Assembly (NCBI GenBank): GCA_028293745.1
Contig: JAQGOF010000039.1
Span: forward strand, 1-64,000
Length of the DNA stretch: 64,000 bases
DNA from: Gammaproteobacteria bacterium
GTDB lineage: Bacteria; Pseudomonadota; Gammaproteobacteria; Steroidobacterales; Steroidobacteraceae
Direction: 5' to 3'
The notes beneath the pieces are model-generated. The model saw only the letters and a list, made by a program, of their open reading frames with translations. It had not been told where the DNA came from and searched no databases. This document shows, in pieces, positions 1-8,295 of this stretch (positions are counted from its first letter, which is position 1; the number at the start of each line of letters is the position of its first letter). The translations under genes and the position numbers were made by a program.

Positions 1-218
1 ACCTGCCCGCCGCGGCCACCCGGAGTGTGTGCCGCCCAACCCACGGCGCCCGGAAATGCAAGCAACACGTTGATCGCTGTTTGCGAGAGGGAGGGCAGGG
101 CGATGAGCGCGGTACAGGCGGCCAGCAGCGACGGTCCCAGTAATCGGGTACGGTGGAAAGCTGGCGCTCGCCGGCGTGAATCGTGAGGCAAATCCATGGA
201 CGGAATATCAATAGGCAC
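1..218 (-). CDS. Pectate lyase-like secreted protein, 5' part only
   Basis: Only the N-terminus is inside the window; the gene runs off the left edge. Reading leftward from GTG at 218 (AAGGAG at 231-226, seven bases upstream) gives a basic start, a hydrophobic signal segment (about residues 27-46, LLGPSLLAACTALIALPSLS) and then FPGAVGWAAHTPGGRGGQ. An in-frame ATG lies at 197. The FPGA-G-----TGGRGG pattern right after a signal peptide is the usual mature N-terminus of polysaccharide lyase family 1 enzymes, which cleave polygalacturonate by beta-elimination. The catalytic part is not visible, so family membership rests on this motif alone. The gene diverges from the hydratase/TRAP operon. Confidence 0.6.
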   Translation of the reverse strand, partial: MPIDIPSMDLPHDSRRRAPAFHRTRLLGPSLLAACTALIALPSLSQTAINVLLAFPGAVGWAAHTPGGRGGQ

Positions 219-343
219 TACGGTGCTCCTTTGCGGTCATGAGTGGCCCCCCAATCTTTCGAAGACCAGGCTTTCCGAAGGCCGCATGGATTGTAAATGA
301 CACCGGTTTCCCCTATACAGGCCACTATCAGGAAGTGAGACAC

Positions 344-1162
344 ATGAACGATGCCATCGCAGAACAATTTGTCCGTGCGCGTCTGGACGCAACGGCGCTT
401 CCGGACTTTCCGGGAAGCATTCCTGCGACGCTCAATACCGCTTATGCCTACCAGGACAGGGCGATCGCGCTCTGGCCTGATTTCCTTGCCGGCTGGAAAG
501 TTGGACGCATAGGCGAGCCGTGGTTGGAGCGACTCGGCGAGGATCGCCTCGTGGGGCCCATCTTCCGGCGCGGGATCCGCCTCGCGCCGCCTGAGCAGGT
601 GGTGGAATTTCCGGTGTTCGACGGCGGCTTTGCCGCAGTGGAAGCCGAGTTTGTATTCCGGCTGGGCGCGGATGCTCCCTCCGACAAGGTGCAGTGGACA
701 CCCGACGAAGCCTCGCGCATCGCCATGGCACTGCATATCGGAATCGAGACCGCGGGCAGCCCGCTCGCGAGCATCAATGACCTGGGGTCCGCCGTCGTCG
801 TTTCGGACTTTGGCAACAATGCGGGGCTGCTGCTGGGACCCGCTATTGCGGAGTGGCGCATGCGGCCGTTCGAGTCGTTGAAGACTGAGACTTTCATCGA
901 AGGTAAATCGGTTGGGCGCGGTGGTGCGCTGTCACTGTCCGGCGGGCCCTTCGCGGCGCTGGCATTCGCGCTGTCGCGATGCGCGCGGCGAGGGCTGCCC
1001 ATGAAGTCAGGTTATGTAGTGTCTACGGGGGCGACGACTGGCGTGCATGACATTCGTATCGGGCAGGAAGCGCGCGTGGTCTTCGAAGGCTGCGGCGAGT
1101 TGCTGTGCCGGGCGGTACCAGCGCAAAAGGCTCCGGCAGCGCAAAAGGGAGCACGGGCCTAG
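344..1162 (+). CDS. 2-keto-4-pentenoate hydratase-family protein (MhpD-like)
   Basis: A 272-residue member of the fumarylacetoacetase superfamily, MhpD branch, which hydrates or decarboxylates 2-keto-4-enoic acids with a divalent metal. The metal-ligand pattern is visible as E100-x-E102 (VEAEF) and E135 (GIETAGSP), followed by the conserved glycine-rich C-terminal half (GDxxx-type STGATTG). ATG 344 was chosen because a purine-rich GGAAGTGAG sits just upstream and homologues start near here; the frame is open from 239. It is the first gene of a set with dctP, dctQ and dctM, so the substrate is probably a keto acid delivered by that transporter. The exact substrate cannot be read from sequence. 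Confidence 0.82.
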   Translation: MNDAIAEQFVRARLDATALPDFPGSIPATLNTAYAYQDRAIALWPDFLAGWKVGRIGEPWLERLGEDRLVGPIFRRGIRLAPPEQVVEFPVFDGGFAAVEAEFVFRLGADAPSDKVQWTPDEASRIAMALHIGIETAGSPLASINDLGSAVVVSDFGNNAGLLLGPAIAEWRMRPFESLKTETFIEGKSVGRGGALSLSGGPFAALAFALSRCARRGLPMKSGYVVSTGATTGVHDIRIGQEARVVFEGCGELLCRAVPAQKAPAAQKGARA

Positions 1163-2196
1163 TGATCAGCAGGCGGGCGGTCCTTCTGGGAACCGGGGCT
1201 GCCTGTGTGCACGCTGTTTGCGCCCCGCGCGCGGTTGCAGCCGGCGCGGCAGGTACGGCGGCCCCGAAAGTCGAATCCAGGGTCGATCCGGCCGGCGTTC
1301 TCACTGCCTCCGACGTACATGTCGCTGATTATCCGACGGTGCAGGCACTTCGGTGGATGGGCGACATGATCAGCCGCGAGTCAGGCGGCGATCTGAGCAT
1401 GCGTGTGTATCACTCCGGGCAACTGGGCCGGGAAAATGACACGGTGGACCTCGCCCGGTTTGGTGCGCTCGATCTCACTCGAATCAACTTCGCATCCCTC
1501 AACAACACATTTCCCGCGACGCAGGCGATGTCGCTGCCGTATGTGTTCGACTCCACGGAGCACATGCGCCGATCGGTCGATGGAGCTGCAGGCCGCTCGA
1601 TTCTCGAGGCGTTCGAGAAGCGCGGCCTGGTGGGGTTGGCTATTTATGATTCGGGGGCGCGCTGCTTCTACAACCATCTGCGCGCGGTGACCGAGCCAGG
1701 CGATCTGAAGGGCCTGAAGATCCGGGTTCCGCCGTCCGATATGTTCGTGGCGCTGGTTCGGGCGCTGGGTGCGAATCCAACGCCGCTGTCGTACGGCGAG
1801 ATCTTCTCGGCGCTGCAGACAAAGCTCATCGATGGCGCGGAGAACAACTGGACGACCTTCCACACGAGTCGTCACTTCGAGGTGGCGCGGTTCTGGTCGC
1901 AGTCGGAGCATTCCTTCTCGCCGGAAGCCGTGCTGATGTCGCAGCGGCGTTATCAGAAGCTGTCGAGCCGGCAGCGGGAGTTGGTTAGAGCTGTGGCGGC
2001 TCAATCCGTGCTGTATATGCGCACGCTTTGGGATAGCAGCGAGACGGCATCTCGGGCCGCTGTGGAGAAGTCAGGTGTGCACGCGATTCAGGTCGATCGC
2101 GCCGCGTTTCAGAAGGTGGCTGCACCGATACTCGAGTCGTACATGAAAGATCCGCAACTGCAGCGGATATACCAAGAAATTCGCGCGGTAGCGTGA
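1162..2196 (+). CDS. dctP: TRAP transporter substrate-binding protein DctP
   Basis: Periplasmic binding protein of a tripartite ATP-independent transporter, 344 residues. GTG 1162 overlaps the hydratase stop by one base (TAGTG), and the N-terminus then reads VISRRAVLLGTGAAC, a twin-arginine-like signal; a longer frame from 1105 would bury it. The family core is clear: the GLKIRVP segment with carboxylate-clamping R188, and the conserved IDGAENN segment (N228, N229) near the ligand pocket. It should bind an organic acid and deliver it to the DctQ/DctM pair downstream. The Tat-type export signal implies folding before export, seen in a minority of DctP proteins. Confidence 0.9.
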   Translation: MISRRAVLLGTGAACVHAVCAPRAVAAGAAGTAAPKVESRVDPAGVLTASDVHVADYPTVQALRWMGDMISRESGGDLSMRVYHSGQLGRENDTVDLARFGALDLTRINFASLNNTFPATQAMSLPYVFDSTEHMRRSVDGAAGRSILEAFEKRGLVGLAIYDSGARCFYNHLRAVTEPGDLKGLKIRVPPSDMFVALVRALGANPTPLSYGEIFSALQTKLIDGAENNWTTFHTSRHFEVARFWSQSEHSFSPEAVLMSQRRYQKLSSRQRELVRAVAAQSVLYMRTLWDSSETASRAAVEKSGVHAIQVDRAAFQKVAAPILESYMKDPQLQRIYQEIRAVA

Positions 2197-2248
2197 AGTC
2201 TTCCACCCGGGCGCAGCGCACCGGGATTTTTGTGGGGGTTGTCGTCGG

Positions 2249-2749
2249 ATGGCACGTCAGATTGCTTTGCTCAGCGCCGGGCTCGCGCGGCTTGCCCAGT
2301 GCGCGATCGCCATCGCCTGCGTGGCTCTCATTGCCATGACCCTCGTCGAGGGTTGGCAGGTGTTCGCACGCTATGTCCTCAATGACTCGCCCAGTTGGAC
2401 GGAGCCCGTGGCGCTCCTGCTGATGAGCGCGGCGATGATGTTTGGCGCGGCCGTAGGTGTCCGTAACGAGGCTCACTTTGGTTTCTTTCTGTTGGTGCAT
2501 GTTGCAACACCGCCCGTTCGCGCCATCCTCGTCAGTATCGCCCGGTTGATCATCATCGCGATCGGGCTGTTGCTGGCCTATTGGGGTGGTGTTCTGCTCA
2601 TGGACGGCTGGGATGTCCGGATGGCGGGAGCGCCGCTGCCACAGGGACTGTACTTCCTGCCGATCTGCGCGGGTGGGGTGCTCATTGCGCTGTTTGCCTT
2701 CGAGCGGCTGCTGGTGGCGCCTGCGGCTGTACCGCGTGGGGAGCACTGA
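2249..2749 (+). CDS. dctQ: TRAP transporter small permease DctQ
   Basis: A 166-residue four-helix membrane protein of the DctQ family. Hydrophobic segments lie near residues 20-40, 50-70, 90-115 and 130-155. The family signature appears as EGWQVFARYVLNDSPSWTEP in the first helix-loop, and EPVALLLMSAAMMFGAAVGV follows. It links DctP and DctM in the inner membrane. The ATG at 2249 gives a normal-length protein; 52 bases separate it from dctP, and its stop lies two bases before the dctM start, so translation is probably coupled. Confidence 0.9.
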   Translation: MARQIALLSAGLARLAQCAIAIACVALIAMTLVEGWQVFARYVLNDSPSWTEPVALLLMSAAMMFGAAVGVRNEAHFGFFLLVHVATPPVRAILVSIARLIIIAIGLLLAYWGGVLLMDGWDVRMAGAPLPQGLYFLPICAGGVLIALFAFERLLVAPAAVPRGEH

Positions 2750-2751
2750 TT

Positions 2752-4041
2752 GTGGCTACGGCGTTGCTGTTTGGTGTGTTTGGGGTACTGCTGATCATCG
2801 GTGTCCCGGTAGCCTTTGCGCTTTCTGCCGCTTCGGTGGCTACGGTGTTGTATCTCGGGCTGCCCTCGCTGGTGGTCGTGCAGCAGCTGGCGGCAGGCGC
2901 TAGCCTCACGACGTTGATTGCGATTCCGCTGTTCATCTTCGCGGGCGAGATGATGATGCGCGGAGGTATTTCGGACCGGTTGATTGCGCTTGCGGCGTCG
3001 CTCGTCGGACACCTTCGCGGCGGCCTGGGCCAGATCAACGTTCTGTCTTCCTTGTTTTTCGGTGGCGTGTCCGGGTCCGCGATAGCGGATGTGTCCGCAA
3101 TCGGCGGCGCCATGATTCCGCAAATGGTGAACCGTGGTTTCGACCGGGACTTCGCGGTCAGTGTCACGGTGTCGTCGGCGATCGTGGCCCTGTTGATACC
3201 TCCGTCGCACAACCTGATCCTCTATTCGGCATCCGCCGGCGGTGGCATCTCGATCGCGGACCTGTTTGCAGCGGGCATCATTCCGGCGCTGTTGCTGACC
3301 GTCGTCCTGATGATCACGGGCGCGTCGATGGCTCGCCGCCGACGCTACGCGATAGAGGCATTCCCCGGCTTTCGCACAGTGTTCAGCCGACTGGTGGGTG
3401 CCTTGCCCGGTTTGTTGCTCGTTGGCGTGATCTTCGGAGGTATCCGTGCTGGCGTATTTACCGCGGTTGAAAGTGCCTCGATCGCGGTTGTGTATGCCAT
3501 TGCGGTGACGGCCGTCGTATACCGCAAGCTCACTTGGCAGAACTTCGTCGATGCCTGCACCGGCGCCGTACGGACTACCGGGCTGATCGTTTTCGTGATC
3601 GGCGCGGCTGCATCGTTTGGCTGGTTGTTGGCGTACCTGCAGGTTCCCGCCGGCGCGGTTGAGGTACTTACGAGCATTACTCACGACAAGTACCTGCTGC
3701 TGTTATTGATGATCCTGATCCTGCTGGTACTGGGCACCTTCATGGACCTGGCGCCGCTCATCATCGTCTGTACCCCGATTTTCCTGCCGGTCGCCAAGGC
3801 GATCGGCATCGATCCGGTGCACTTCGGGGTAATCCTGATTCTGAAGGGTGGGCTGGGGCTCATCACCCCACCCATCGGGTCAGTGCTGTTCGTGGGGGCG
3901 GCCATCGGGCGGATCAGCATCGTGGATGTGTTACGGACGATCTGGCCGTTCTATCTCGCGATTCTCGGGGTGCTGCTGGTAGTGGCGTATGTGCCGGCTT
4001 TGTCGTTGTGGTTGCCTGGGGTGTTGCGGGCGGCGGGATAG
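2752..4041 (+). CDS. dctM: TRAP transporter large permease DctM
   Basis: A 429-residue, roughly 12-helix permease that carries out sodium-coupled import. GTG 2752 follows the dctQ stop by two bases and gives the family's normal length and N-terminus (VATALLFGVFGVLLIIGVP). The frame is open from 2581, but that extension overlaps dctQ and is not hydrophobic. Family landmarks: PLFIFAGEMMMRGGIS, FFGGVSGSAIADVSAIGG and IPPSHNLILY in the first half, and PVHFGVILILKGGLGLITPPIG in the second. It closes the hydratase-dctPQM operon. Confidence 0.92.
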   Translation: MATALLFGVFGVLLIIGVPVAFALSAASVATVLYLGLPSLVVVQQLAAGASLTTLIAIPLFIFAGEMMMRGGISDRLIALAASLVGHLRGGLGQINVLSSLFFGGVSGSAIADVSAIGGAMIPQMVNRGFDRDFAVSVTVSSAIVALLIPPSHNLILYSASAGGGISIADLFAAGIIPALLLTVVLMITGASMARRRRYAIEAFPGFRTVFSRLVGALPGLLLVGVIFGGIRAGVFTAVESASIAVVYAIAVTAVVYRKLTWQNFVDACTGAVRTTGLIVFVIGAAASFGWLLAYLQVPAGAVEVLTSITHDKYLLLLLMILILLVLGTFMDLAPLIIVCTPIFLPVAKAIGIDPVHFGVILILKGGLGLITPPIGSVLFVGAAIGRISIVDVLRTIWPFYLAILGVLLVVAYVPALSLWLPGVLRAAG

Positions 4042-4101
4042 GGAGGGGTGCCGTTGACGCTTACCTGGCGGGGTGGCACGTTCCGTAGATCTCCTCGCGC
4101 G

Positions 4102-4128
4102 GGAATAAATCCGTTGTCTCCCCGGTCC
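4102..4128 (+). promoter_or_regulatory. Candidate ECF-type promoter upstream of the sigma/anti-sigma pair
   Basis: GGAATA at 4102-4107 and GGTCC at 4124-4128 lie 16 bases apart, just ahead of the ECF sigma gene at 4136. ECF promoters usually have a GGAA-type -35, and such genes are often autoregulated. The very short leader and short -10 make this tentative. Confidence 0.25.
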
Positions 4129-4135
4129 TCTTCTG

Positions 4136-4753
4136 ATGAGTCCAAGGTGGGCGCCTTGCGCGCCGGATGTGGCTAGCGTGGGACGTCAATTCGAGGACCT
4201 GTTCCTGCCTCATCTGAACGCCGCGTACAGTCTTGCGCGGTTCATTGCGCGCGATCCTGTCGCAGCGGACGACATCGTCCAGGAGTCCTTTCTGCGGGCG
4301 TTCCGCTCCTTTGGAAGGTACCGCGGTGGCGATGCAAAGACCTGGTTGCTCGCGATCGTGCGCAATTGCTCGTTTGACTGGTCAAAGGCGACCCGACGCG
4401 CTGCGGGTGTTGCCACCGATACGGTGGCGTCCGCGGCCGCCGCCGAGCGGGACAACGTGGGCGAATCCTTCGACGACTTGCTCGACAGGTGGATCCCGAA
4501 TCCTGATGAGCTGGGCGATTGCACCCAGGACGGGCCGGAGACTGCTGTGTTACGCCAAAGCGAAATTGACGAGGTGCGCGCGATGATTCGGCGGCTTCCT
4601 GAGCCGTTTCGGGAAACTTTGGTGTTACGGGAACTCGAGGAGTTGTCATACAAGCAGATAGCCGAGGTCACGGGCGTTCCCGTGGGCACGGTGATGTCGC
4701 GACTCGCACGTGCGCGGCAGATGCTGACGGACGATATGGAGCATCCGCGATGA
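4136..4753 (+). CDS. ECF-family RNA polymerase sigma factor
   Basis: A 205-residue group-4 sigma factor. Region 2 covers about residues 25-95 ([20 protein letters not shown], then [10 protein letters not shown]) and binds the -10 element and core polymerase. Region 4 covers about 140-200 ([20 protein letters not shown], then [17 protein letters not shown]) and holds the helix-turn-helix for the -35 element. A roughly 55-residue linker separates them. The stop overlaps the start of the anti-sigma gene as ATGA, a typical co-translated sigma/anti-sigma pair. The controlled stress or nutrient response is not evident from the neighbours. Confidence 0.92.
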   Translation: MSPRWAPCAPDVASVGRQFEDLFLPHLNAAYSLARFIARDPVAADDIVQESFLRAFRSFGRYRGGDAKTWLLAIVRNCSFDWSKATRRAAGVATDTVASAAAAERDNVGESFDDLLDRWIPNPDELGDCTQDGPETAVLRQSEIDEVRAMIRRLPEPFRETLVLRELEELSYKQIAEVTGVPVGTVMSRLARARQMLTDDMEHPR

Positions 4754-5634
4754 ACGGCTGCACCGACAAAGAGCTGCTGTTGCACGGCCTGCTCGACGGC
4801 GAGCTCGATGCTGCCAACACCCTGACCTGTGAGGCTCACCTGAGTGAGTGCGCTGCCTGTGCGGCCGAATTCAGACGATTGCAGGCGTTACGGAACAAGT
4901 TGAGAACGCCGGGTGTCCCATTTGAGGCGCCAGCGGCATTGCGTGCGCGCATTGCGGCAGCAATAGGCGAGAGCGATACGGACCTCGCAGCGACCGACAA
5001 TCGCGCGGCAAGCGGTGACTCGGCAGTGCCGGAGACGCGGCAAGCTGCGGCGCCAGCGAGCACCGGCAGACGGCCCGGCGTGACGCAGGCCTCGCGTGAT
5101 CCTGTCTCCTTGGGCGGGGCGCGGCGGCGTAAGACATTTGTCGCCTGGGCGTGGGGTGGCTCTGTCGCAGCGCTGGCGGCTGCCCTGGTTTTTGTGCTCT
5201 TCGTGCACGTGCCGAGGCTCGGTGTAGCGGATGAGTTGGTTGCCGGGCACGTGCGATCGTTGCTTGCGGCACATCTCGTTGACGTAGCGACATCGGACCG
5301 GCATGTAGTGAAGCCTTGGTTTGCAGGAAAGGTGGATTTCTCGCCGCCTGTGCTCGAGCTCGCCGACCGGGGGTTCCCGCTGGTTGGCGGGAGGCTCGAC
5401 TACATACACGGCAGGGTGGTGGCGGCTGTCGTATATCGACGGCGACAACACATCATCAACGTGTTTGTGTGGCCGGCTCCTGCGCGCGAAGCCGCGCCCG
5501 CCTCGTGGCGCCACGAGGGCTATAACGTGGCAGGTTGGAGTCAGCGGGGGCTGGAGTTCTGGGCCGTTTCCGACGTCGATCCCGGCGACTTGCAGCAGCT
5601 GCGCGCAGCCTTCGCTGAACAGACGGGCCAGTAG
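4750..5634 (+). CDS. Anti-sigma factor with zinc-finger (zf-HC2) domain and one membrane helix
   Basis: A 294-residue protein. The N-terminal anti-sigma domain holds the zinc motif H-x3-C-x2-C (HLSECAAC, about residues 27-34), found in factors that hold an ECF sigma at the membrane. A proline/alanine-rich linker follows, then one transmembrane helix (about 133-155, [19 protein letters not shown]). The C-terminal part is predicted periplasmic and resembles the conserved region of ChrR/RsiW-like transmembrane regulators ([34 protein letters not shown]). It overlaps the sigma gene by four bases and probably releases it on an envelope signal. Confidence 0.88.
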   Translation: MNGCTDKELLLHGLLDGELDAANTLTCEAHLSECAACAAEFRRLQALRNKLRTPGVPFEAPAALRARIAAAIGESDTDLAATDNRAASGDSAVPETRQAAAPASTGRRPGVTQASRDPVSLGGARRRKTFVAWAWGGSVAALAAALVFVLFVHVPRLGVADELVAGHVRSLLAAHLVDVATSDRHVVKPWFAGKVDFSPPVLELADRGFPLVGGRLDYIHGRVVAAVVYRRRQHIINVFVWPAPAREAAPASWRHEGYNVAGWSQRGLEFWAVSDVDPGDLQQLRAAFAEQTGQ

Positions 5635-5695
5635 GGCGGACAGACCAGCGGGATATGTAAGGAACTGTTTCGACCCCACAAAACACAAACTCTTA

Positions 5696-5718
5696 CAACA
5701 TGTCAATACACCATGTTG
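5696..5718. repeat. Inverted repeat CAACATG/CATGTTG
   Basis: Seven-base arms at 5696-5702 and 5712-5718 with a nine-base spacer, in the AT-richer stretch between the anti-sigma gene and the small basic-protein gene at 5789. It could be an operator or a weak hairpin. The gap 5635-5788 shows no coding potential. Confidence 0.4.
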
Positions 5719-5788
5719 GGCGCGCGGCGGCCAGGATCGCCCGGTATCATTCCAGGATGCCCTTCCTGGGTTATTGGAGAGAAGACTG

Positions 5789-5992
5789 ATGGCAAAGCGC
5801 CCCTCGAATGACGGCGCCGGCTGGAGCGCCGGCGAATTGCGTACCTTGAAACAACTCGCGAAGGCGGGAACTCCGACGAGCGCGGTTGCGCGCGAACTCG
5901 GCCGTACTGCTGCTGCGGTCCAGCAGAAGGCCATGCGCGCTGGAATTTCTTTCCGGGCCGCCAAGAAATCACGCGCTGCCAAGAAGAAATAA
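5789..5992 (+). CDS. Small basic helix-turn-helix-like protein
   Basis: A 67-residue protein from ATG 5789, with GGAGAGAAG just upstream as ribosome binding site. Residues about 12-52 (GWSAGELRTLKQLAKAGTP, then TSAVARELGRTAAAVQQKA) resemble a compact Myb/homeodomain-like or GcrA-like three-helix fold. The tail is lysine/alanine rich (AAKKSRAAKKK) and likely contacts nucleic acid non-specifically. The frame is open back to 5321, but that part overlaps the anti-sigma gene and is a shadow. Probable role: small DNA-binding or nucleoid-associated protein; no partner is evident. Confidence 0.7.
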   Translation: MAKRPSNDGAGWSAGELRTLKQLAKAGTPTSAVARELGRTAAAVQQKAMRAGISFRAAKKSRAAKKK

Positions 5993-6006
5993 CGCCTCTT
6001 TACCGT

Positions 6007-6026
6007 GCCGGGCATTCGTGCCCGGC
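6007..6026 (+). terminator. UUCG-capped GC hairpin after the small basic-protein gene
   Basis: An eight-base-pair perfect stem (GCCGGGCA/TGCCCGGC) closed by TTCG, 14 bases after the stop of the gene ending at 5992. Such tetraloop hairpins are very stable in RNA. No T-tract follows, so it may stabilise a 3' end or act with Rho rather than as a canonical intrinsic terminator. Confidence 0.4.
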
Positions 6027-6087
6027 CGCGTTCGCCTGGCATCTCGATACCGACCCGCAACAACTACCCATCATAGTTTTTCTGAAG

Positions 6088-7134
6088 ATGTGTCATCTGG
6101 CGCTGACAGATCGATGCAGGGTGGCCGCGTTGGCGGCAATTGTTGCCAGCGCCGCTGCGATGGCTGTGCATGCAGGTACCGAGTCGGATCTGGCGGCCAA
6201 AGCCGTCTGCAACAAGAGTCCTGCGGCCGCGCGAGCCCTGGAGCGCCTCGGAGACGTCATGTGGCACGGGCGTTTTGTCGCCTATCAACCCACGTCATTG
6301 CAGATCGTTAATGGGCATCCTGCCCGTGCAGAGGCTGCCAGCATCCGCGCTGACTTGCAGGTACTGCGCCCACGTTTCGATGGGTTGATCACGTACGGTT
6401 CGGTCGATGGTGCAGAGGCGATTCCGGGTATCGCAACATCTCTCGGATTTCGAGCTTTGATCATCGGTGTCTGGAATCCCTTTGATCCGTCGCAACTGGA
6501 CGCCGCCATTGACGCGGCGCGCGCGCATCCGGATATCGTGATCGGACTGTCACTCGGCAATGAGCTGGTGTTTACCAAGCGTCACAATATCGCCGAGCTT
6601 GCAGCGATGGCGATGAGCGTGAGGCAACGACTACCGGCAATTGCGATCTCGACGACTGAGCCGTTCCATATGTTTTACGGATCCGAGGCGTCGGAGTTGC
6701 TGCACCAGCTGGATTTCATGCTGGTGAACGTGCACCCCGTATTTCAACCGTGGTTCTTGCACGCTCCGGATCACAACGCTGCCGAATTCGTCGTGAACGT
6801 CGTCACGAAGCTCGGTGACCTCTACTGCGGGCCGATCCTCGTGAAAGAGGTTGGTGTGCCTACCGCGCCGTCCGAGGGCGGCTTCACGGCGGACCGACAG
6901 GCTTCATTCTTCACGGAACTGCTGACGCAGTTCCCACCGGCTCGACAGCGGTCGTTCGCCTACTTTTCGGCGTTCGACGCGCCCTGGAGGGCCTTCGATG
7001 AGATTGCTCGTCCCGCTCCGGGAAGCTCAACGAAACCGCATCCCGAAGAAGGCCACTGGGGCTTGTTTGACGAGCACCGCCGACCCAAGGCGGTGGTTGC
7101 ACGTATTCCTGTGTTGGAAAGTGCGCCGCGATAG
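6088..7134 (+). CDS. Secreted GH17-type beta-1,3-glucanase-like glycosidase
   Basis: A 348-residue protein with a signal peptide (RCRVAALAAIVASAAAMAVHA) and a TIM-barrel layout like the bacterial exo-beta-1,3-glucanase branch related to GH17 (COG5309). The expected acid/base is E159 in GLSLGNE at the end of a beta strand, and the nucleophile is E254 in LVKEVGVPT. The conserved GLITYGSVDGAE-type strand 1 and VNVHPVFQPW aromatic region are also present. It probably acts outside the cytoplasm on beta-glucan or a related polymer. It is convergent with the hydrolase gene ending at 7180. The ATG at 6088 lacks a strong ribosome binding site; GTG 6121 would remove the charged n-region, so ATG is preferred. 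Confidence 0.78.
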   Translation: MCHLALTDRCRVAALAAIVASAAAMAVHAGTESDLAAKAVCNKSPAAARALERLGDVMWHGRFVAYQPTSLQIVNGHPARAEAASIRADLQVLRPRFDGLITYGSVDGAEAIPGIATSLGFRALIIGVWNPFDPSQLDAAIDAARAHPDIVIGLSLGNELVFTKRHNIAELAAMAMSVRQRLPAIAISTTEPFHMFYGSEASELLHQLDFMLVNVHPVFQPWFLHAPDHNAAEFVVNVVTKLGDLYCGPILVKEVGVPTAPSEGGFTADRQASFFTELLTQFPPARQRSFAYFSAFDAPWRAFDEIARPAPGSSTKPHPEEGHWGLFDEHRRPKAVVARIPVLESAPR

Positions 7135-7179
7135 GGCCTGAGTCGGCGCATGCGGTGGAGGCGATCGAAGCGGCGGTAG

Positions 7180-8247
7180 TTAGCGTGACACCGGAAAGCA
7201 CTGCAGGTCGTCGGCAAACGTCACTTGGCCCGTGTAAGACGTGTGAATCGCCGCGAGGGATTCAGTCTCGTGACCCAGCGTGCGCAACATCCGATGCGAG
7301 AGGACGAGTTGCTTAACTGACGCGGCGGCTGCAATTTTTCCGATCACTGATGGCGGCATGTGAAGCGAACGCTCGACGCCGGTTGCGCCTTCAGGAACGG
7401 CGTTGTGTGCGACGAACAAGTTCGCGTCATGCGCAAGTCGTTCCAGATTGCCATTGTTGCCGTTGGTGTCGCCGCTGAATGCGATGCTGACACCATCGAG
7501 TTCTACGCGATACGCGATGGCGGGTACGCTTCCGTGGACAACCGTTGTCGCGAAGATCCGAGTCCCCTGCGCGTCGTATATTTGCCGCACCTCATGCGCG
7601 CCAGGTACGACGTCGTGAGCGTTCAGCAGATATGCGTCGGTCGCGTTGGGATTGAGGAAATCGCCGAGATACCGGTAAGCACCGTCGGAACTCGCGAACA
7701 GCGTTTGTATGAAGCGCGTTGTGGCGGGGAAGAACTGATTGCCGGCGGGACCAAAGAGCGGCAGTTTCCGGTGACGACTCTCGAAGAACGAGGATTTCAC
7801 AAGCGCGGTGAGATCGGCTGTGTGATCGACGTGGAGATGCGTCAGCAGAATCACGTCGAGGTCTGACATCGTCGCTCCGCTTTCGCCGAAACGGAGGGCC
7901 GAACCGCCGCCACTGTCGATCAGCACCCGCGGGACACCGGCGCGCCAGATAAGGTAGCTACTCGACGCCCGCTTGTCCTGCAGTTCGGGACCGCCGGAGC
8001 CCAGCACCTGGAGTGCCACGCCCTGGTGTCCCAAGCCATGGAGTCCCACGCCCTTGGCGCCGCAGCCAACATTTGATGCCGCCGGCAACTGGCCGCTTGC
8101 GGATGCCGGCACTGGCACCAACGCCTGCGCTCCAGCAGCCGCCATCGCGGTGTCGCCCAACGATGGAGCAGCCCAGGCGACTAAATGGAGTCCGATGATG
8201 CATCCGAGAGCAATGCGAAGCCGGGGGCGTGCGCGCTGTAGCGCCAT
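7180..8247 (-). CDS. Exported metallo-beta-lactamase-fold hydrolase
   Basis: A 355-residue protein. A hydrophobic N-terminus (about residues 8-35) serves as signal or anchor. The metal motif H137-x-H139-x-D141-H142 (LTHLHVDHTAD) is intact, with further ligands in TTVVHGSVPA, AFSGDTNGN and VLSHRM, as in MBL-fold hydrolases such as RNase Z-like, lactonase or arylsulfatase-type enzymes. The sequence HGLGHQGVALQVLGSGGP just after the signal is repetitive and Gly-rich. The frame stays open to 9021, but beyond 8247 it overlaps the divergent lipoprotein gene. The substrate is unknown; the divergent neighbour starts only 48 bases away. Confidence 0.8.
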   Translation of the reverse strand: MALQRARPRLRIALGCIIGLHLVAWAAPSLGDTAMAAAGAQALVPVPASASGQLPAASNVGCGAKGVGLHGLGHQGVALQVLGSGGPELQDKRASSSYLIWRAGVPRVLIDSGGGSALRFGESGATMSDLDVILLTHLHVDHTADLTALVKSSFFESRHRKLPLFGPAGNQFFPATTRFIQTLFASSDGAYRYLGDFLNPNATDAYLLNAHDVVPGAHEVRQIYDAQGTRIFATTVVHGSVPAIAYRVELDGVSIAFSGDTNGNNGNLERLAHDANLFVAHNAVPEGATGVERSLHMPPSVIGKIAAAASVKQLVLSHRMLRTLGHETESLAAIHTSYTGQVTFADDLQCFPVSR

Positions 8248-8295
8248 TGCTGGGAGCCTGTTGCAGAGCACCAATCTGTTGTACGCTAAATCCAA

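Noticed and set aside
4888..6063. 391-codon reverse frame across the anti-sigma gene
   Set aside because: Antisense to a well-supported gene, with low-complexity Arg/Pro-rich sequence typical of GC-rich shadows.
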